A stretch of DNA of 64,000 nt from Brachypodium distachyon. Lineage: Eukaryota; Streptophyta; Magnoliopsida; Poales; Poaceae. How positions within the stretch are numbered: position 1 is the stretch's first letter; every line of letters begins with the position of its first letter. Below are positions 11,822-24,975 of the stretch, piece after piece. The position numbers and the translations under genes are program-made. The stretch is from contig NC_016131.3 in NCBI RefSeq assembly GCF_000005505.3, positions 61,241,355 through 61,305,354 on the forward strand, given 5' to 3'. The notes under the pieces are model-generated. The model made no database searches. It had not been told where the DNA came from and saw only the letters and a list, made by a program, of their open reading frames with translations.

Positions 11822-14800
11822 ATGACCTGGGCAGCAACTCTTGCTTATGGGGGCAAGACAAAGAATGAGCCCATACGGCCAGGGCCATTGCGTCCAGCAA
11901 ATATCATGAGAAATAAATTTCCTACTTACAAGAATGGTTCAAACGGTATAGTAATCAAACTGGCTGATGGCTCAGAAATTTCACCTCTCAAGGAGGTTGT
12001 TGCCAAGGAGACTGCAGATCTGCTTGATCGCCGTCAGCGTCTCTCAGTCCGTGAGCTTGCAATGAAGTTTGAGAAAGGCCTCAACACTGCCACTTTGTTG
12101 TCTAAAGAGGTCTTACATCTAGCGCATGATTGCCTCCAAGCTGATTAGTTTAGTTAATGAAGTTATGTTTTGTTTGAATAGGCCGGCTGTATTTTCTATC
12201 TTATGCATTATGCAATACCAATCATCAAAAAAATGTTTTGTTTGACTTTCTCAAACCCTCAGGTTAAATGGAGACAAGTGGCTTTGTTGGAGCGAGATAT
12301 CCTTCTGAAGAATCTAAAAAGTGTATTGGAGTCGCTGAGAGGTCAGGTTACAGGCAAGACTAAGGACGAAATCGAAGAGTCTATTTCTATGGTTGGTTGT
12401 TCATATGCTGTAACATCAGGCATTTTTGCTTTAGGTTCATCTTTCCTTTTGACATGTATTTATGCCGGTATAGCATAGGTTCATAAAATATATACTACAA
12501 TGTTCAAACAGACTAAGCTAACTCTTAGAGTTGATGTATCATTTATTTTCTTAAAAGTTCCAGCTACCTTCCAAGTTGGCACTCCTTTCTGATATTTGCA
12601 TTTAATTAGAGTCATCTATTTTCTTTTTTCTGCAGGTGGAGATTCTTGGAGTTCAGCTCTCCAAAAGAGAAGCTGAGTTGCTTCAACAGAAAGAAGAGGT
12701 CACAAAATTAGCAACATCACTAAAGCTGGTAGGTTCCAATTTGTTTGTTTGCGTTGCTTAAAAATAAATTTTACTAAAGCAAGGTTTTATATGTACAGAA
12801 ATCATAATCTATTAACTTAAAAATGCTAAAGTTCTAGTATCATTTATCATTCATTACGTAGTTTGTACTATTAAATATATATATAACCTACTGCCAACAT
12901 CCATGCTTATTTGATTTCTAAGTATGTTATTACAATACTAGAGAAGATCTAGCAATCAATGAAATATCTACAAAGGGATACAGAAAAGCTTCAGGAAAAT
13001 AACCCATAGTAGCTTCTCTTGCTTAATTGCCATGGATTTCAATCCTAGGTTTTTTCTATTCCTGTGTTTTTGGATTTCTGCTATCCAAAGAAGCTCTTAA
13101 CATGTTCTTTAGAAGAAAAAAAATTCCGTAATTTTGGTGGTGGATGGAAAACAGAGAAGGATAGCATATTCAGTATGCCCATCACATAAAGTAATACTCC
13201 CTCCGACCGGTATTACTTGTCTCAAATTTTCCCAAATACGGATGTATCTATGTGTAAAAAGCGTCTAGATACATGTAATATTTCGACAAGTAATTCTGGC
13301 CGGAGGGAGTAGGATATTCATTAACAAAGAAACGTTTATTTTAGCAGGGAACGACATACACCTGTCTATATCAGAGTAATGTTAGTTTTATCTTGCAACA
13401 GAATGTATAACAAAGTACGTGTCGAGGAGACCTGGTTACTGTAGATGAAGCAAAGAATCACTAATATATGCCATGGATTTGTGTGACTGGTGTGTATTCC
13501 TTTAAAAGTTGGGCTATGTAATTCCAGCCCTTCATAGTCTATGGTGGCTTGTTTAAATGTCTAATGGATATGTAAACATGTTTCAAGATTTTTACCTGAT
13601 TTTCCAAATGTGACTGAGACAAAAACACGCAATTGCTCATGTGAGCATAGCGCATTAATTATCTCAAGCAGGATTGAATTTTCTTGATTCAAATTTCAAA
13701 AGAAATATTCCAACCGTAAATGCTCCTATGTTCCCTACCAGTTGAACTGCCCTCTATACCTTTTTTGACAAAACGCAAAAGCCGTGCATGTCGATGTATT
13801 GATAGAAAACGAAGGTTAGTACACTCCCAAAGAAGGGCCAATCTGAGGGAACAAACATATCACATCATGTTAACAACGATCAAAGCATGGAAGTGCTGCC
13901 TGATATCCATGCTCACTCTCTGCACCTCTTGCACATTCTCATTTGTTTATAGTTTAGGGTTTATAACTTTGTATCTTATGTATCTTGTACATAGGCTTCT
14001 GAAGATGCCAAGAGAATTGTTGAAGAAGAAAGAGTTAATGCTCATACAGAGGTAGAGAGTGCTAGATCTGCTGTGCAAAGAGTTCAACAAGCACTTCAGG
14101 AGCATGAAAAGATATCCCAAAGAACTGGGAAGCAAGTACGTAGAAATTACTTATTTAAAAGTTTCCCGCCTTTAATAGTTATTGCATACTACTAGCTACT
14201 AGTACAAGCTAGGTCCTGCAGGGAAGTTTACTTTAATCATTATTTTACTTGTTATTTTTTCGTTTTGTGTTGTTTTATTCTAGCAAGCTATTTTCCCTAG
14301 CTCAATTGGTTAAACAACATAATCCACAATTGCCATTCTGAAGACATGCTCATTTCTCTGTAAAAATACATACATCATCCTTTAATTTGAATTACATTAA
14401 AGTTACCTTTTGTGCACCTGTGCAGTTTCTGATAATCTGTAAGGTTCTATCAACATAGTACCCTTTGTACACCGTATTTTAATTTGTTGCTCCTTTATTT
14501 ATCTTGGTTAGCTTTGTAAGCCTTCAGTTCCATTTATTTCAATACACGTTCTCTAGAGTCTAGTCCCCTGCTATATGTTCTTTTTATATACCGAGAGGTT
14601 CAGAGGTTGATATCATTTCTAACTTACAAATCCTGTTTCTTTGCTTTAAATTCATCAATGTCTGAGAGTAACATATGTTTGCTGTTTGGAAGGACATGGA
14701 TGAACTAAAGAAAGAAGTTAGAGTGGCCCGAAGAATAAAAATGCTGCATTGCCCTAGCAAGGTAGAATTGATTATAAAACTATATGATAGCTCAATACAT

Positions 14801-17278
14801 AACTTGTTGTCTGTCAGTTCCATTTACATGTTTAGTACTTCTCCAGGCAATGGATCTGGAAAATGAAATCAAAACTTTACGTAAGACATTCACTGAGAAG
14901 TCGGCAGATTGTTTTAATCTTTTGAAAGAGGTACGTGTTACAGATGCTGGCCTAATATTGTTGTACTTGTTCTACACAGCTAGGCTGGTTAAAATATCCT
15001 CAGATTCATAGGTGACACACTGTACAACATATTGTCATGAGCTGTAAGTAGTTCACTGAAAATTGTTCGTGCATAAGTATGGATATATAAGTTCGCTGAA
15101 AATTTAATGTTTGAATATGAGACTCTTATGCTACTGCTTGGACCAATCACAGAAAAAGGAACAGTGTGTCTAAACAGAGACCCAGAGATCGAGCTAGCTC
15201 TGCTATTATTTCTATGTGGCTACTGGCTAGCAGTCTCAAAACTCTTCTATTTTATGTTTTCAGCATCTGAAATATTTCCAGTGGTTAGAGAACTTCTGTT
15301 AGTTCTGTAGAGTATTACAGAAAACACACAAATATATTGCTAATTTCTGAGGGTCTTTTTACCAGTTGGAACTGCACAAAAGACTGAAAGGAAACAGCAA
15401 TCCTGTGTTCGATTTAGAGGGTCTTCAATGCTTAGGTTCGATACTACGCATAGTTTCTCAGAATGGTGCTCCCATGGATTTTTCGGATATTTCAATCCAG
15501 TGGTTCCGGATACACCCAAAAGAAAGCAACAAAGAGATCATTTCAGGTGGAGTCTCTCTCTCTCTCTCTCTCTCTCTCATTATTATTATTTTTCAGATTA
15601 TTGTCCTCTTAAGCAGAGTTGTTCAACAAATTAGAAATTGTTGTTTCATTTTTCGTTTCTTTTTTTGTACCTATAAGCTATCAAGAAGGAAAAGAGCAGT
15701 ATTACCTTGTGAATTATAATACTCCCTCCGAACCCATATTACTTGTCTCAAATTTGTCCAAATATGGATGTATCTATGTTTAAAAAGCGTCTAAATACAT
15801 GTAATATTTCCACAAGTAATTCCGGCTGGAGGGAGTAGTTAAGTCTTGGCTACTCCTTTTTAGATCTACTATATCGGCCAACCATTTTAATCTTCAACCT
15901 AAATTCAGTCCCCAATGCTTCTGATATTTGTTGTTATGGAACATCTGAAGGTGCTACAAGACCAGTATATGCTCCAGAGCCACATGATGTTGGGCGTTAT
16001 GTGCAAGCTGAAATCAATTTTGGTGGTGAAATTGCAATAGCAAAGACAGCTGGGCTACTTGACCCTGGTTTGTTTAACTGAAACATCTGTTAGGCAAAAG
16101 TATCTGCATCTTGTGTTTGTTCCTCACTAACATAAGCTTGGTATTCTTAGCAGATGCTGGATTGCTAGATTACGTAGAGACACTCGTAAGAAAACCTGAA
16201 ACTGAGTTCAATGTATGACCATACCATCCTTTCGCACCTTTTGTCATTTCTTTGGAGTTATATGCAATTTAGGGGTTGCAGTTTGCAGAAACCTTTGTTG
16301 TGTTTTATTTCTACCAAATAAGGAGTTTGCATGACCAGTTTGGCAGTATACCAGTTTAAAGCTGACTAGTCTATGCACGCCTTCAATGATCGATGTGCCA
16401 TCCATTGCTCTTAGTTCAAAATTAGATCGCGAAAGCACCTGGCCATATCTCAAGTCATCATGAAGGCATAAAATGTAGACTGCCGAGGGATTTGTATTTT
16501 AGCAGCAGCAGCAGCGCTAAGTGGTCATCTTGAACTATTGTTTCCTAAGTTCCAATGTGTTTCGCGTGTCATTGCAGGTTGTTGTGCTTCAGTTGAATGG
16601 AATTGATCAGCCAAAAGAGTCTGTTCATGTTCTGAACGTTGGGAGATTGCGGATGAGACTTTGTAAAGGAAAGACAGTGGTTGCCAAGGAGTTTTACTCC
16701 TCGTCAATGCAGGTAGGGTGCAGCAACCCTGAGTCTTCTCCTTTTCTTGTTAGACAGCATCTGCAGACAAATAACATTTGTTCCTTATCCAAGCAGCTGT
16801 TCTGATCTCATTTTACATCAATTAACATACTTGTTTCCTAGGATTACAACAAAATTTTCCGCATTGTGTTTGTTACCAGCGCTTGCTATGTTTCGTGACA
16901 GTTTTGTAGCTGTATGATTATTAGTTGGTATAGAAGTGTGACCCTTGTTATCAGTAGTCTACCTCTCACAGCCTTGCTATTCTGTTTCAGTTATGTGGTG
17001 TTCGAGGTGGCGGCGAAGCAGCCTCGCAGGCGATGTTTTGGCAGCCCCGGAGCGACCTCAGCTTGGGCCTTGCCTTTGAAACAGCCAGAGAACGGAACAC
17101 GGCGATCATGCTGGCGCGGCGGTTCGCCATAGATTGCAATGTACGTTGCCACATTAGCTGGGGAAGGTTATCTGCCCTGCTCTGAGCATGATGCCACACG
17201 CCGTTACATGACTTTCTTCTCCATGGTTCTGTTGTGCAGATCATCCTCGCTGGTCCAGGCGACAAAACTCCCTGGTGA
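11822..17278 (+). CDS. SCAB1: Stomatal closure-related actin-binding protein (SCAB1-like), complete
   Basis: Plant-specific protein that binds, bundles and stabilises actin filaments; Arabidopsis SCAB1 acts in guard cells during stomatal closure. Twelve coding exons: 11822-12109, 12263-12391, 12636-12728, 13995-14135, 14693-14761, 14847-14930, 15366-15546, 15951-16067, 16154-16212, 16578-16712, 16991-17140, 17240-17278. They sum to 1485 nt (494 aa plus stop), close to the family length of about 496. The N-terminal region has KEVVAKETADLLDRRQRLSV. Next comes a coiled coil of about 250 residues (VESARSAVQRVQQALQEHEK, VARRIKMLHCPSK), then an Ig-like domain (ISIQWFRI, PVYAPEPHDVGRYVQ), then a PH-like domain (LNVGRLRMRLCKGKTVVAKE, ERNTAIMLARRFAIDCN). 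All exon phases join and all introns are GT-AG. Introns 3 and 7 each hold a Stowaway MITE. Several introns are AT-rich and about 1 kb. The symbol is assigned by similarity and does not separate SCAB1 from paralogues. Confidence 0.93.
13195..13311. mobile_element. Stowaway-like MITE in SCAB intron
   Basis: TA-flanked, with ends CTCCCTCCGACCGG and CCGGAGGGAG and long internal complementarity (TTACTTGTCTCAAAT against TCGACAAGTAAT). It lies in the third coding intron, well clear of both splice sites. Confidence 0.88.
15554..15579. repeat. CT microsatellite
   Basis: About 13 uninterrupted CT units a few bases after the donor at 15547 in the SCAB gene. It is likely length-variable and its position beside a splice donor is noteworthy. 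Confidence 0.9.
15720..15837. mobile_element. Stowaway-like MITE in SCAB intron
   Basis: TA-flanked element of the same subfamily as 13195-13311, with ends CTCCCTCCGAACC and GGCTGGAGGGAG. The shared inner block is TACATGTAATATTTC. It sits between the exons ending at 15546 and starting at 15951. Confidence 0.88.
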
Positions 17279-19226
17279 AGGACAGCGCACAACCGGTGGC
17301 AACGGACACTTGCTCCTCCAAACTCCGGTCTGACTGTAGACCGTAAGTACGTGATGTTGTATATTTTCCGTGCGTACAGGCGTGCTTGGTGATGTTGTTT
17401 GGGTAGTTGTGTCCCCCCCTCCGGCCCCTGTGAGAGGCGGCACCGTGGGCATCGTTTTAGCCGCCTCGGTGTTGTTCTGACAACCTTCTCTTCTCGCCGT
17501 CCATGCTGTTATTCACAGGCGTTGTGGTCTGTTGTTGCTACGCATTTCTCTTCTCTCTGTTTGATAGCACATGCCCACGACATTAAGCTTAAGTTTAATG
17601 TGCTACCTGTCTAATCGTGTTAATTCTTTCTATTCTTTTTCGACCGAAGGGTTGATAATCTTATACACACACATATGCTGGATTAATAGAAAAAAAAAAG
17701 CGTTGTGCTAGAAAATCTCACAAAGAAAACAAAATGCCTCTGCTTTGGTGTCCCTATTTTCGATCAACAAACCAGTTCCGTTTCAAATTCTGCCAATACA
17801 ACCAGCTTTTGGAAGGGTACGGGACTGACGGCATGGTTTTTCCAGCACGTAGCTATCGCATCCAGGCAGACGGAGCCCACGAATGAAGGCGATAGAGACA
17901 TACCGGCGGGTGACTCGGCGCAAGCGCAAAGGACGACGACCAAAAGCCGGCAGTCAGTCAGTCGAGCGGGGTGACCGCAGGGATCGAGTCAAGCTTAGCC
18001 CTGTCGCGTCTCCCGGTGCAGCCGTGCCGCACCGCAGGAATGGATCGCTTGCGGACGCGGACTGAGTGAGATTTTGATGGATGCGTGCGGTGCGGTGCGG
18101 GCCGCGGGGGCGTCGTGTTGTTTGCTCCTACTGGTTTGTCTCCTCCCAGCTCGGTCGCGCGCGCATCTTATCTCCGTTTCCTTTTCCACCGCGCGCACAC
18201 CTGCCGTAGAACGGCATTGCTCCGGGCGTAGTCTGATGCCGACTCGCCTACGGGCGATGGGAGCCTCCGGCCGCCAGTTGCCCGGTGCCCCATCCTGGGG
18301 AGGGATGCTTCTAGAGTCTACGTACGTTGCTTACGACGCCTCCACCTGCACGACCGTGTGCGCGCAGCGCCGTACGTCGTCGTCGTGGATCCTCCGGCCG
18401 GGACCCATTCCGGAAGGAGGGCTTGACTTTGTCGATGCTTATTATGTATGCGCGCAAAGATCCGTGGAAGCTAGATCAGCTTTACTTTGTCGCGTGCGTG
18501 CGCGTCACAGATAATCGACGGGTTTATGTGGCGCGCGACAATTAACGGTCTAAATTCCCTTTTACCTTTTCGAATGTGCTATTTTTCGGTGTTTGACGTA
18601 CGGTTTTGACACGGCTCATGATTCAGGCGCGGGGACCAGAAACAAGTACACGTAAAGAAGATTATGAGCTAGTACACGAGTGAAGAATCGTCTTGCCGAT
18701 GCTTGTGTGCACGGAAGGAATCGTCGTACGTGTAATATCGCGAGTGTCGCCTTCGTGACTGGCACCGGAGCGTCTGATAGCTCGTGGTGCCATTTGCGTC
18801 GAAGCTCCCAAAACTGAAAACGATGGGCCCGCAACAAAACAATGGAACAAACGCCTCATCCCCTTGAGGGGCTTTGAACAACATACTTGTCTGCGCCAAA
18901 AAGTTAGTGCAAAAGTCCTCGACTAGGAAGACACGAGAAGCAAAACTAATAAAACTTCATTCATCTCATGGGATGCGCGAAAATGCACAAGAAATCGTTC
19001 GTACAGTTGATGATACATGTATGCATGATCAAGCCGGCCGACTCATGGCATGCATCGATCGATCTAGTGCTAAACAATCAAACCTCCAAATGTAAATGCT
19101 CGATCCCCACGCACGTAACGCACGTAGATCGATCTTTTTTACGCTATACACAATACACAACAACAACAACATACAATGCGTCCGCTTCTGATATAATTAA
19201 GACCTGGCACGCGATGGACCCATCCA
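17279..19226. other. SCAB 3' UTR and intergenic region
   Basis: The first 300-350 bases are probably the SCAB 3' UTR. The rest is intergenic, with a GC-rich patch at 17900-18500. Open frames there lack domains and appear on both strands at once, as expected from base composition. The part just below 19227 is the 3' flank of the minus-strand kinase gene. Confidence 0.5.
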
Positions 19227-20838
19227 TCATGGCAGCTTGGCGGACGCGCTCCTCCGCCTTGAGACGGCGCCGACGCCGACGCCGGCGCCGGCGCCTGCGC
19301 CTGCGCCCTTCATCTCGGCGCGGAACTTTGCGGAGAGCGCGTTCCGCCCGGCCACCACGGGCGCGGTGGGCCAGAGCCCGACGCTGACGGCCATGTCCTT
19401 GAACCCCTGCAGCCGCTCGAGTGACTCGACGACGGCGGCCATCCGCGGCCGGTCCCGCGGCTGCAGGGCCGTGCACTCGCATGCCAGGTGCGCCACGGCG
19501 CGGGCGCCCTTGACGGAGTAGTGGCCCGCGAGCCTGGGGTCCATGATGCACCGGAGGCGGCGGCTGCTGGCCAGGTAAGGCCGGGTCCACTCCACGAGCT
19601 TGATGGTCTGCTCCGCGTGCGCCGTCCGGCCCCGGACGTTCTCCATGGCGCGGCGGCCCGTGAGGAGCTCCAGAAGCACCACGCCGAAGCTGTACACGTC
19701 GCTCTTCATCGTCAGGTGGCCCGTCTGGACGTACTCCGGCGCCGCGTACCCGTGGGTGCCCATCACGCGGGTCGTCACGTGCGTGTCCTCGCCCTCGGGG
19801 CCCATCTTGGCAAGCCCGAAGTCCGACAGCTTCGCCGTGAATTCCTGTTCGATCGATGATTTAACGTACGTCCATCAATTTATCCATTGTCCAATTGGTA
19901 GTACTTGTTAGTTGAATGAATGAAGCAGCTGGAGCGTACCGAGTCGAGGAGGATGTTGGAGGCCTTGAAGTCGCGGTAGATGACGGGCTTGTGGGCGCCG
20001 TGGAGGAAGGCGAGCCCCTTGGCGGCGCCGATAGCCACCTTCAGCCTCGTGCCCCACGGCAGCGTCGCAGATATCCCTGCAGCGTCCACGAAACCGATCC
20101 ATCAGTTAACTCAGTGGATCATGAATCTCGATCTGGACGGGATGGGATGGTCACGTACTCTTGAAGAGATGGTTCTCGAGGCTGCCGCGCGGCATGAACT
20201 CGTAGACCAAGAGGCGCTCCTCGTCCTCGCAGCAGTAGCCCAGGAGCTTCACCAGGTGCTGGTGCCGGAACTGCCCAAGGAAGATCACCTCCGCCTGCAA
20301 CCAATCGTTAATTCAGTTGGCCGGAGTAGGCTTAGCAACTTTGCAATAGCTAGGAATTAGGCAACCAGTAGTTGTAAGTAGTTACCATCCACTCCCTGTG
20401 TCCCTGGTGTCCTGCGATGTCGAGCTGCTTGACGGCGACGGGCTGGGGTTCGAGCCCGGGCCTCATGCCGGCGTCGACGAAGCCCTTGTGGACGGTGCCG
20501 AACCCGCCCTCGCCGAGGAGGTAGCCGCTGGAGAAGTCGTGCGTGACGCCGCGGAGCTCGCTGAGGCTAAACGAGTGCAGCTGCAGCGCGCCCACGCCCA
20601 TCTGCCCCGCCTCCCCGTCGGCGTCGTCGTCGTCGTCGACATCCTTGCCATCCATGGGCGTGGCGGGGCTGTTGGCCATGGAAGACAGGCGCCGGAACGA
20701 CGCGAGCCGGCGCGAGAACTCGGAGCGCGCCGGGCGGCACCGCGCGAGCCCCTGCCCCGCGCCAGCCGTCACCACGGCGTCCTCGGCCGCGCAGCACTTG
20801 GTCGCCGAAGCAAGCACCGGTCTCCACGGCCTCGGCAT
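19227..20838 (-). CDS. Receptor-like cytoplasmic kinase, RLCK-VII / RIPK-like, complete
   Basis: Serine/threonine kinase of the cytoplasmic receptor-like group that relays signals from cell-surface receptors; the closest recognised relatives are Arabidopsis RIPK/PBL kinases of immunity. Four exons: 20838-20386, 20294-20159, 20076-19940, 19844-19227, giving 1344 nt (447 aa). Visible kinase motifs are the glycine loop [11 protein letters not shown], catalytic lysine in PVAVKQL, GHREWM then [20 protein letters not shown], the catalytic loop [23 protein letters not shown], and the activation segment [18 protein letters not shown]. It is an RD-type kinase. Residues 15-16 are Cys-Cys, a possible palmitoylation site; glycine 2 is absent, so N-myristoylation is unlikely. 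The C terminus ends in a Gly-Ala/Gly-Val repeat (from GAGAGAGAG) followed by SRRRSASAK. The N-terminal region has an acidic Asp run near residue 67. The subgroup is likely but the exact orthologue was not determined. Confidence 0.93.
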
Positions 20839-23800
20839 CCTCGACCTCTCAGCTAATTGCTAGGCTTTGCGAGCGCGAGGGCGAAAGAAGAGGAGGAATA
20901 GTAAGATGGAGAGCAGGGCGTGGTGGTAGTGGTTGTGGCTTGTGAGTGTGGTGGGGAAGGAACGGCGTGGCAGGGATGATATAGCAATCGTCGAAGAAGG
21001 GAGGGGGGAAGCTCTGAGATGGCGCGCGCGCGCGCGAAAAAGGGAAAGGCGAGGGCCAACCGTTCCAACACACAACCCAACTGCCCCGAACCACTCCCTC
21101 TTATCAGTATCATCAGCTTATAAGCTTATGGCAGCGCCAGCAGCGCCTTTTGCATGCCCCCGCTTGTCTTTTGTCCACTTTAAAAAAACCTTCCATTAAA
21201 ACCTTTTTTCTCCCAAAAAAAAACAAAACAAAAAAGTGATCATGGATCGATCGCATCGCACCTCAAAGTTGTATGTGATGCGTCGTACGGAATTTCTAGT
21301 AGGTACAGTATCAGGAATCATCCAAGTCCAAGGGATCGGAGTTGTCGCCTAATTTTATTACGAGCAACTAGTCTTAATTACTCTTTGCTTGCTGTTATAT
21401 GCACGCAGTATTCGTGTGAAAATGTGCATATGTGTGCTTGCTAAAGATTCGTATCGTACGGCAGTAGCGTAGTGGCACATGGATTCGATCCATGGACCAG
21501 TAGTGTCGACGTCGCCGGTCTTGGTTGACTGACTGACCGTTAGTATACGTATAAAATTAAGTACAGCGGCTATACTTGTTTAGCCACACGTGCTGTTATC
21601 AGTGCGACAAGTAGTACGTGCCCCGACTAGGAAATTACAAGACTGGTCCTGCACTGCATGGTCGTGGCAACTGATCCATCGGTTGCAGCCTTGCAGGTTG
21701 TTTGAGCCGCGATGCAGCAATCTTTAATTCCGATGACTTGTACCTATCTCCTCCATGCACAGAATCTGCATCCTGCACCAATAAACTTTCTGCACGAACT
21801 AATCACTTATTACGTACTTCTGTTGGAATTTTTGGTAATGGGCTAAGGCCCAAGCCTAGTCCAACAATAAAGGTTTTATTGGATTGCTCCCCCTCTTAGC
21901 ACTGCTCAGTTTTCCCCACAACGTTGCATGCATGCTGATCAGTTTCACCACTCAGCTGCCCATATCAGCCTTGTGAATGTCCACATGGAGTGTTCGGTCT
22001 AGTCAAACCTCTTTACTGTTTACTGGGTTGAATTCCTGCCATGTGGGACCGGCTAAGTTGTTCGCAAAACCACAGTCTGCACGCTCGGAGAGGAGTGTGG
22101 TTTTCCGATCAAATTACCAAAAAATGTGGCTCCGTGAGAAGCCTGCCACAAGAACTGTGATTTCTTCAAATTTACTCCACTAAAAACATAATTCTCTCAT
22201 AGAAAAAGGCAACCAGAATGGTTGTATCCTGGATCGAAGTTTCTATTTGGGTTGGAGAGGAGTATGACGATGTTTTAGTTTTAACCGGTATGTTAATAAG
22301 GGGACAACCAAGGATCCTATCCTAGTCTTTTTCGTTTTGCCTTTCCTCCTCTCTTTTTTTAATGGAAAAACTGCAAGGGAAACTCATTCGGCATAATTGT
22401 GAGCACCTCATGCACCCACAACTTCATCACCACACTAAAAAATTCTTCTCTCCTCCCTTCTTTCTCCATGTCTCCCACTTGCATCGGGCGCATCACATTC
22501 GTCCATTAGAATTCATGTATAATTATAGACCCACAAAAAAGGAGAAGCTTGATTATCAGAAGGAAAAAAGGCCAGTTTCTTTGTAAGCTAGAGCAAGTGC
22601 AGGATCGCATCATCCATCCCAACTATTAGTGCTCCCAAGTCCACGTACGTACGTATGCATATGCCAACCACTGCACTCTACACATAGCATCTTTGTCTAA
22701 CTGCATGTACATATATATAGTAGGAATATTAGTAAGCATATATACCTACATAAGTTTTATCTTCTTCTGTTTAGGAGCTAGACAGCCCCTGGCTGGGCCT
22801 CCTCTGTCTGCATATTTGCCTTCGGAGTGATTGGTGTGGAGATGCATGATGACACGGGAGCAATCAGCAATGGATATCACGCCTGGTTGCACGGCTGGAT
22901 GCAGAATGCCGATGGACACCTGCTCCTCTTGCTACTTGCTACATGCATGCTCACGGCTCACGCCAGCATCGAGGAAAACACTACGCATTTCTACACACTT
23001 TGGCTAGCAAGGCAAGTGGAACCAACTGCAACAACCTTGCCAAGGAAAGTATCTGAGTTTGCCGCTGTCCACTGGGGATTGTCAGCCCGCACGGTGTGGT
23101 GTAATTCCGGTACACTGCTGTCACCAGATGACCGATCAGCTGCGTGGATATATACGAACTTGTTGTGCATAGACTCGCTGGCCGGGCTGGCTGGCTGGCG
23201 GTCTGTTAATCGGTTGCTTCATACATAGAGTCGTATTGTAGATCACTTCCGCTGGTTATTTTTGTATCTACTTATTCAATCCGTGATTTGTAAGACCTGT
23301 CTACTGTGACTGTGCAAAAAAAATGGCGTCGGGGCTTTCTCCCTTTTTCGAAAAAAACGAACTTGTTCTGCAACCACGGAGGCCAGGACATCGATTGCGG
23401 CTTGTTCAAAACCTCGGAATCTTAAGGAAATTTCTCTGGAATTTAGCCAATTCACAGAAGTTGGTTCATTTTCTTTTTGCTCGCCGAGCGCGTTGGAATT
23501 CCCCTGGTTCGTTTTCACCGTGCGCTTTACGAACCTACACCCCGATGTTAGTGAGCCCATTCACAAAAGTTGGTTCATTTTCTTTTTGCTCACCGCGCGC
23601 GTTACGAAACTACACACTGATGTTAGTCACTCACCAAAAAGGGTCTATCATTAAATCCAGATAAAGTTTTAAAACAATTTATAGGATGAAAATTGCTGGA
23701 TTATCCTTTCATCACATTTCAATTGACATGTCAGCTCATCAGCCATTTCCAGCGCGGCGGTATCAGGGTGCTCCCAACGCTCCTTGTTAGATCGTATCAT

Positions 23801-24071
23801 GCCCACGCCAAAGATGAGTTGACAGAGTAATTAAGGAAGAAAGAGAAGCGAACCGGTATCTAAATTGTGACAGGACCCATGTCCCGAACTTCAACAACAC
23901 ACCATTAATCTCCATTTTCTAGTGTGCGCTCTCAACCGGGAGGCTGGGCCAGCATCATGACACCGCCTCGCCGTGGAGCTCCACATCACGCTGATGTCCT
24001 GCCCAGCATTGTCTCAGCACTGTTCAATATGAGTCGGAGTCCGCGTCATCGTCTTTTTTCGAATGACCACC
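20839..24071. other. Intergenic region: kinase promoter and unassigned sequence
   Basis: 20839-21100 is GC-rich leader/promoter for the minus-strand kinase. TGTTGGAATTTTTGG at about 21818 resembles the start of a Copia LTR and is nearly the reverse complement of the LTR edge at 28237, but no matching end was found. 23457-23650 holds two diverged copies of a block beginning TTGGTTCATTTTCTTTTTGC. An open frame at 22827-23228 (133 codons) has no recognised domain and was not called. Confidence 0.45.
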
Positions 24072-24079
24072 GATCTATT

Positions 24080-24876
24080 CAGCGGCGGAGCTACGAAAAA
24101 GATCATGGGAGGGCCAAGCTAAAAGAGAACACAAAATTTTACTCTCAATCCTACCACTTCACAGCATAATTGTCGTTCCTCAAATCTTTGTTCACAGCAT
24201 AATATTACTACGGAGTAAAAAAGAAAAAAAGCTATACGATCTTCTTCATCTCCACTTACATCATCTTGTTTTATTTTCAAGACAACAACAATTCTTCTCT
24301 GAGTGGGCTTCCCATGGCTGTTGCAATTTCTAAAATTGAGAACATATTCAGGGAACAATCCGCCAACCACATTCTGAAAGTGCAAACTAGGGATTTGGGG
24401 AAACTAACTGGATAGAGAAATTGGGGAAGAGAAGGAACAGCGGGCGCAGGGCAGCCTACGGGGGTGAGCCGTGAGCGGCAGCGGCGCGCGCGGCGGAGAA
24501 GCAGCAGCTGCGACGGAGCAGCCAGCAGTGGCAGCGGAGCAGGAGGGGTTGCGCCGCTGCGGGCGCGGCGAGGCAGCGCACGGGTGCAGGGCATGCAGGG
24601 GGCGAGCAACGGCGGCGTGTGGGGCCGCCCGGGCTGGCTCTGGCTGGCTTCAGTCCGTCGCAGCGACATCTGGTCCTCACGAACAGCGAGGCCGCGCCCC
24701 TGGTTGCGGGCGAGACGACGAGTGGCGACCAGGAGCAGCAAGGCAGAGGCAGCGTCAAAGGCAAGGCTGGGCTGATTTCTTAGCAGGCTGGGCCTTTAGT
24801 AGCATTACATTTTTTTTGTGTGCAAAAAACCAGGGCGGGCCATGGCCCAGTTTGACCCAATGTAGCTCCGCCAGTG
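24080..24876. mobile_element. Non-autonomous hAT element with exact 8-bp duplication
   Basis: Terminal inverted repeats CAGCGGCGGAGCTAC (left) and GTAGCTCCGCCAGTG (right) differ at one of 15 positions. The flanking 8-bp direct repeats GATCTATT at 24072-24079 and 24877-24884 are identical, as expected for hAT insertions. At 797 bp it is far too short to encode a transposase. The right half is very GC-rich and the left half AT-rich. Open frames inside it run on both strands without domains. Confidence 0.88.
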
Positions 24877-24975
24877 GATCTATTAATAATCATCAACAAC
24901 AGTACAAAGAATCCTACAAATAATAAAAATTATAAATAAGTCCTTGGACCAGTTAGAGATGGAAACAAGCACTAA

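Noticed and set aside
18074..18514. 146-codon frame with a Leu-rich start resembling a signal peptide
   Set aside because: No domain, GC-rich composition, and no conserved motif.
21818..22240. Possible plus-strand Copia LTR beginning TGTTGGAATTTTTGG
   Set aside because: Only the first bases look like an LTR start. No 3' end, target duplication or internal region was found.
22827..23228. 133-codon plus-strand frame with a hydrophobic stretch near the N terminus
   Set aside because: No family recognised, no supporting signals, and it lies in repeat-rich intergenic DNA.
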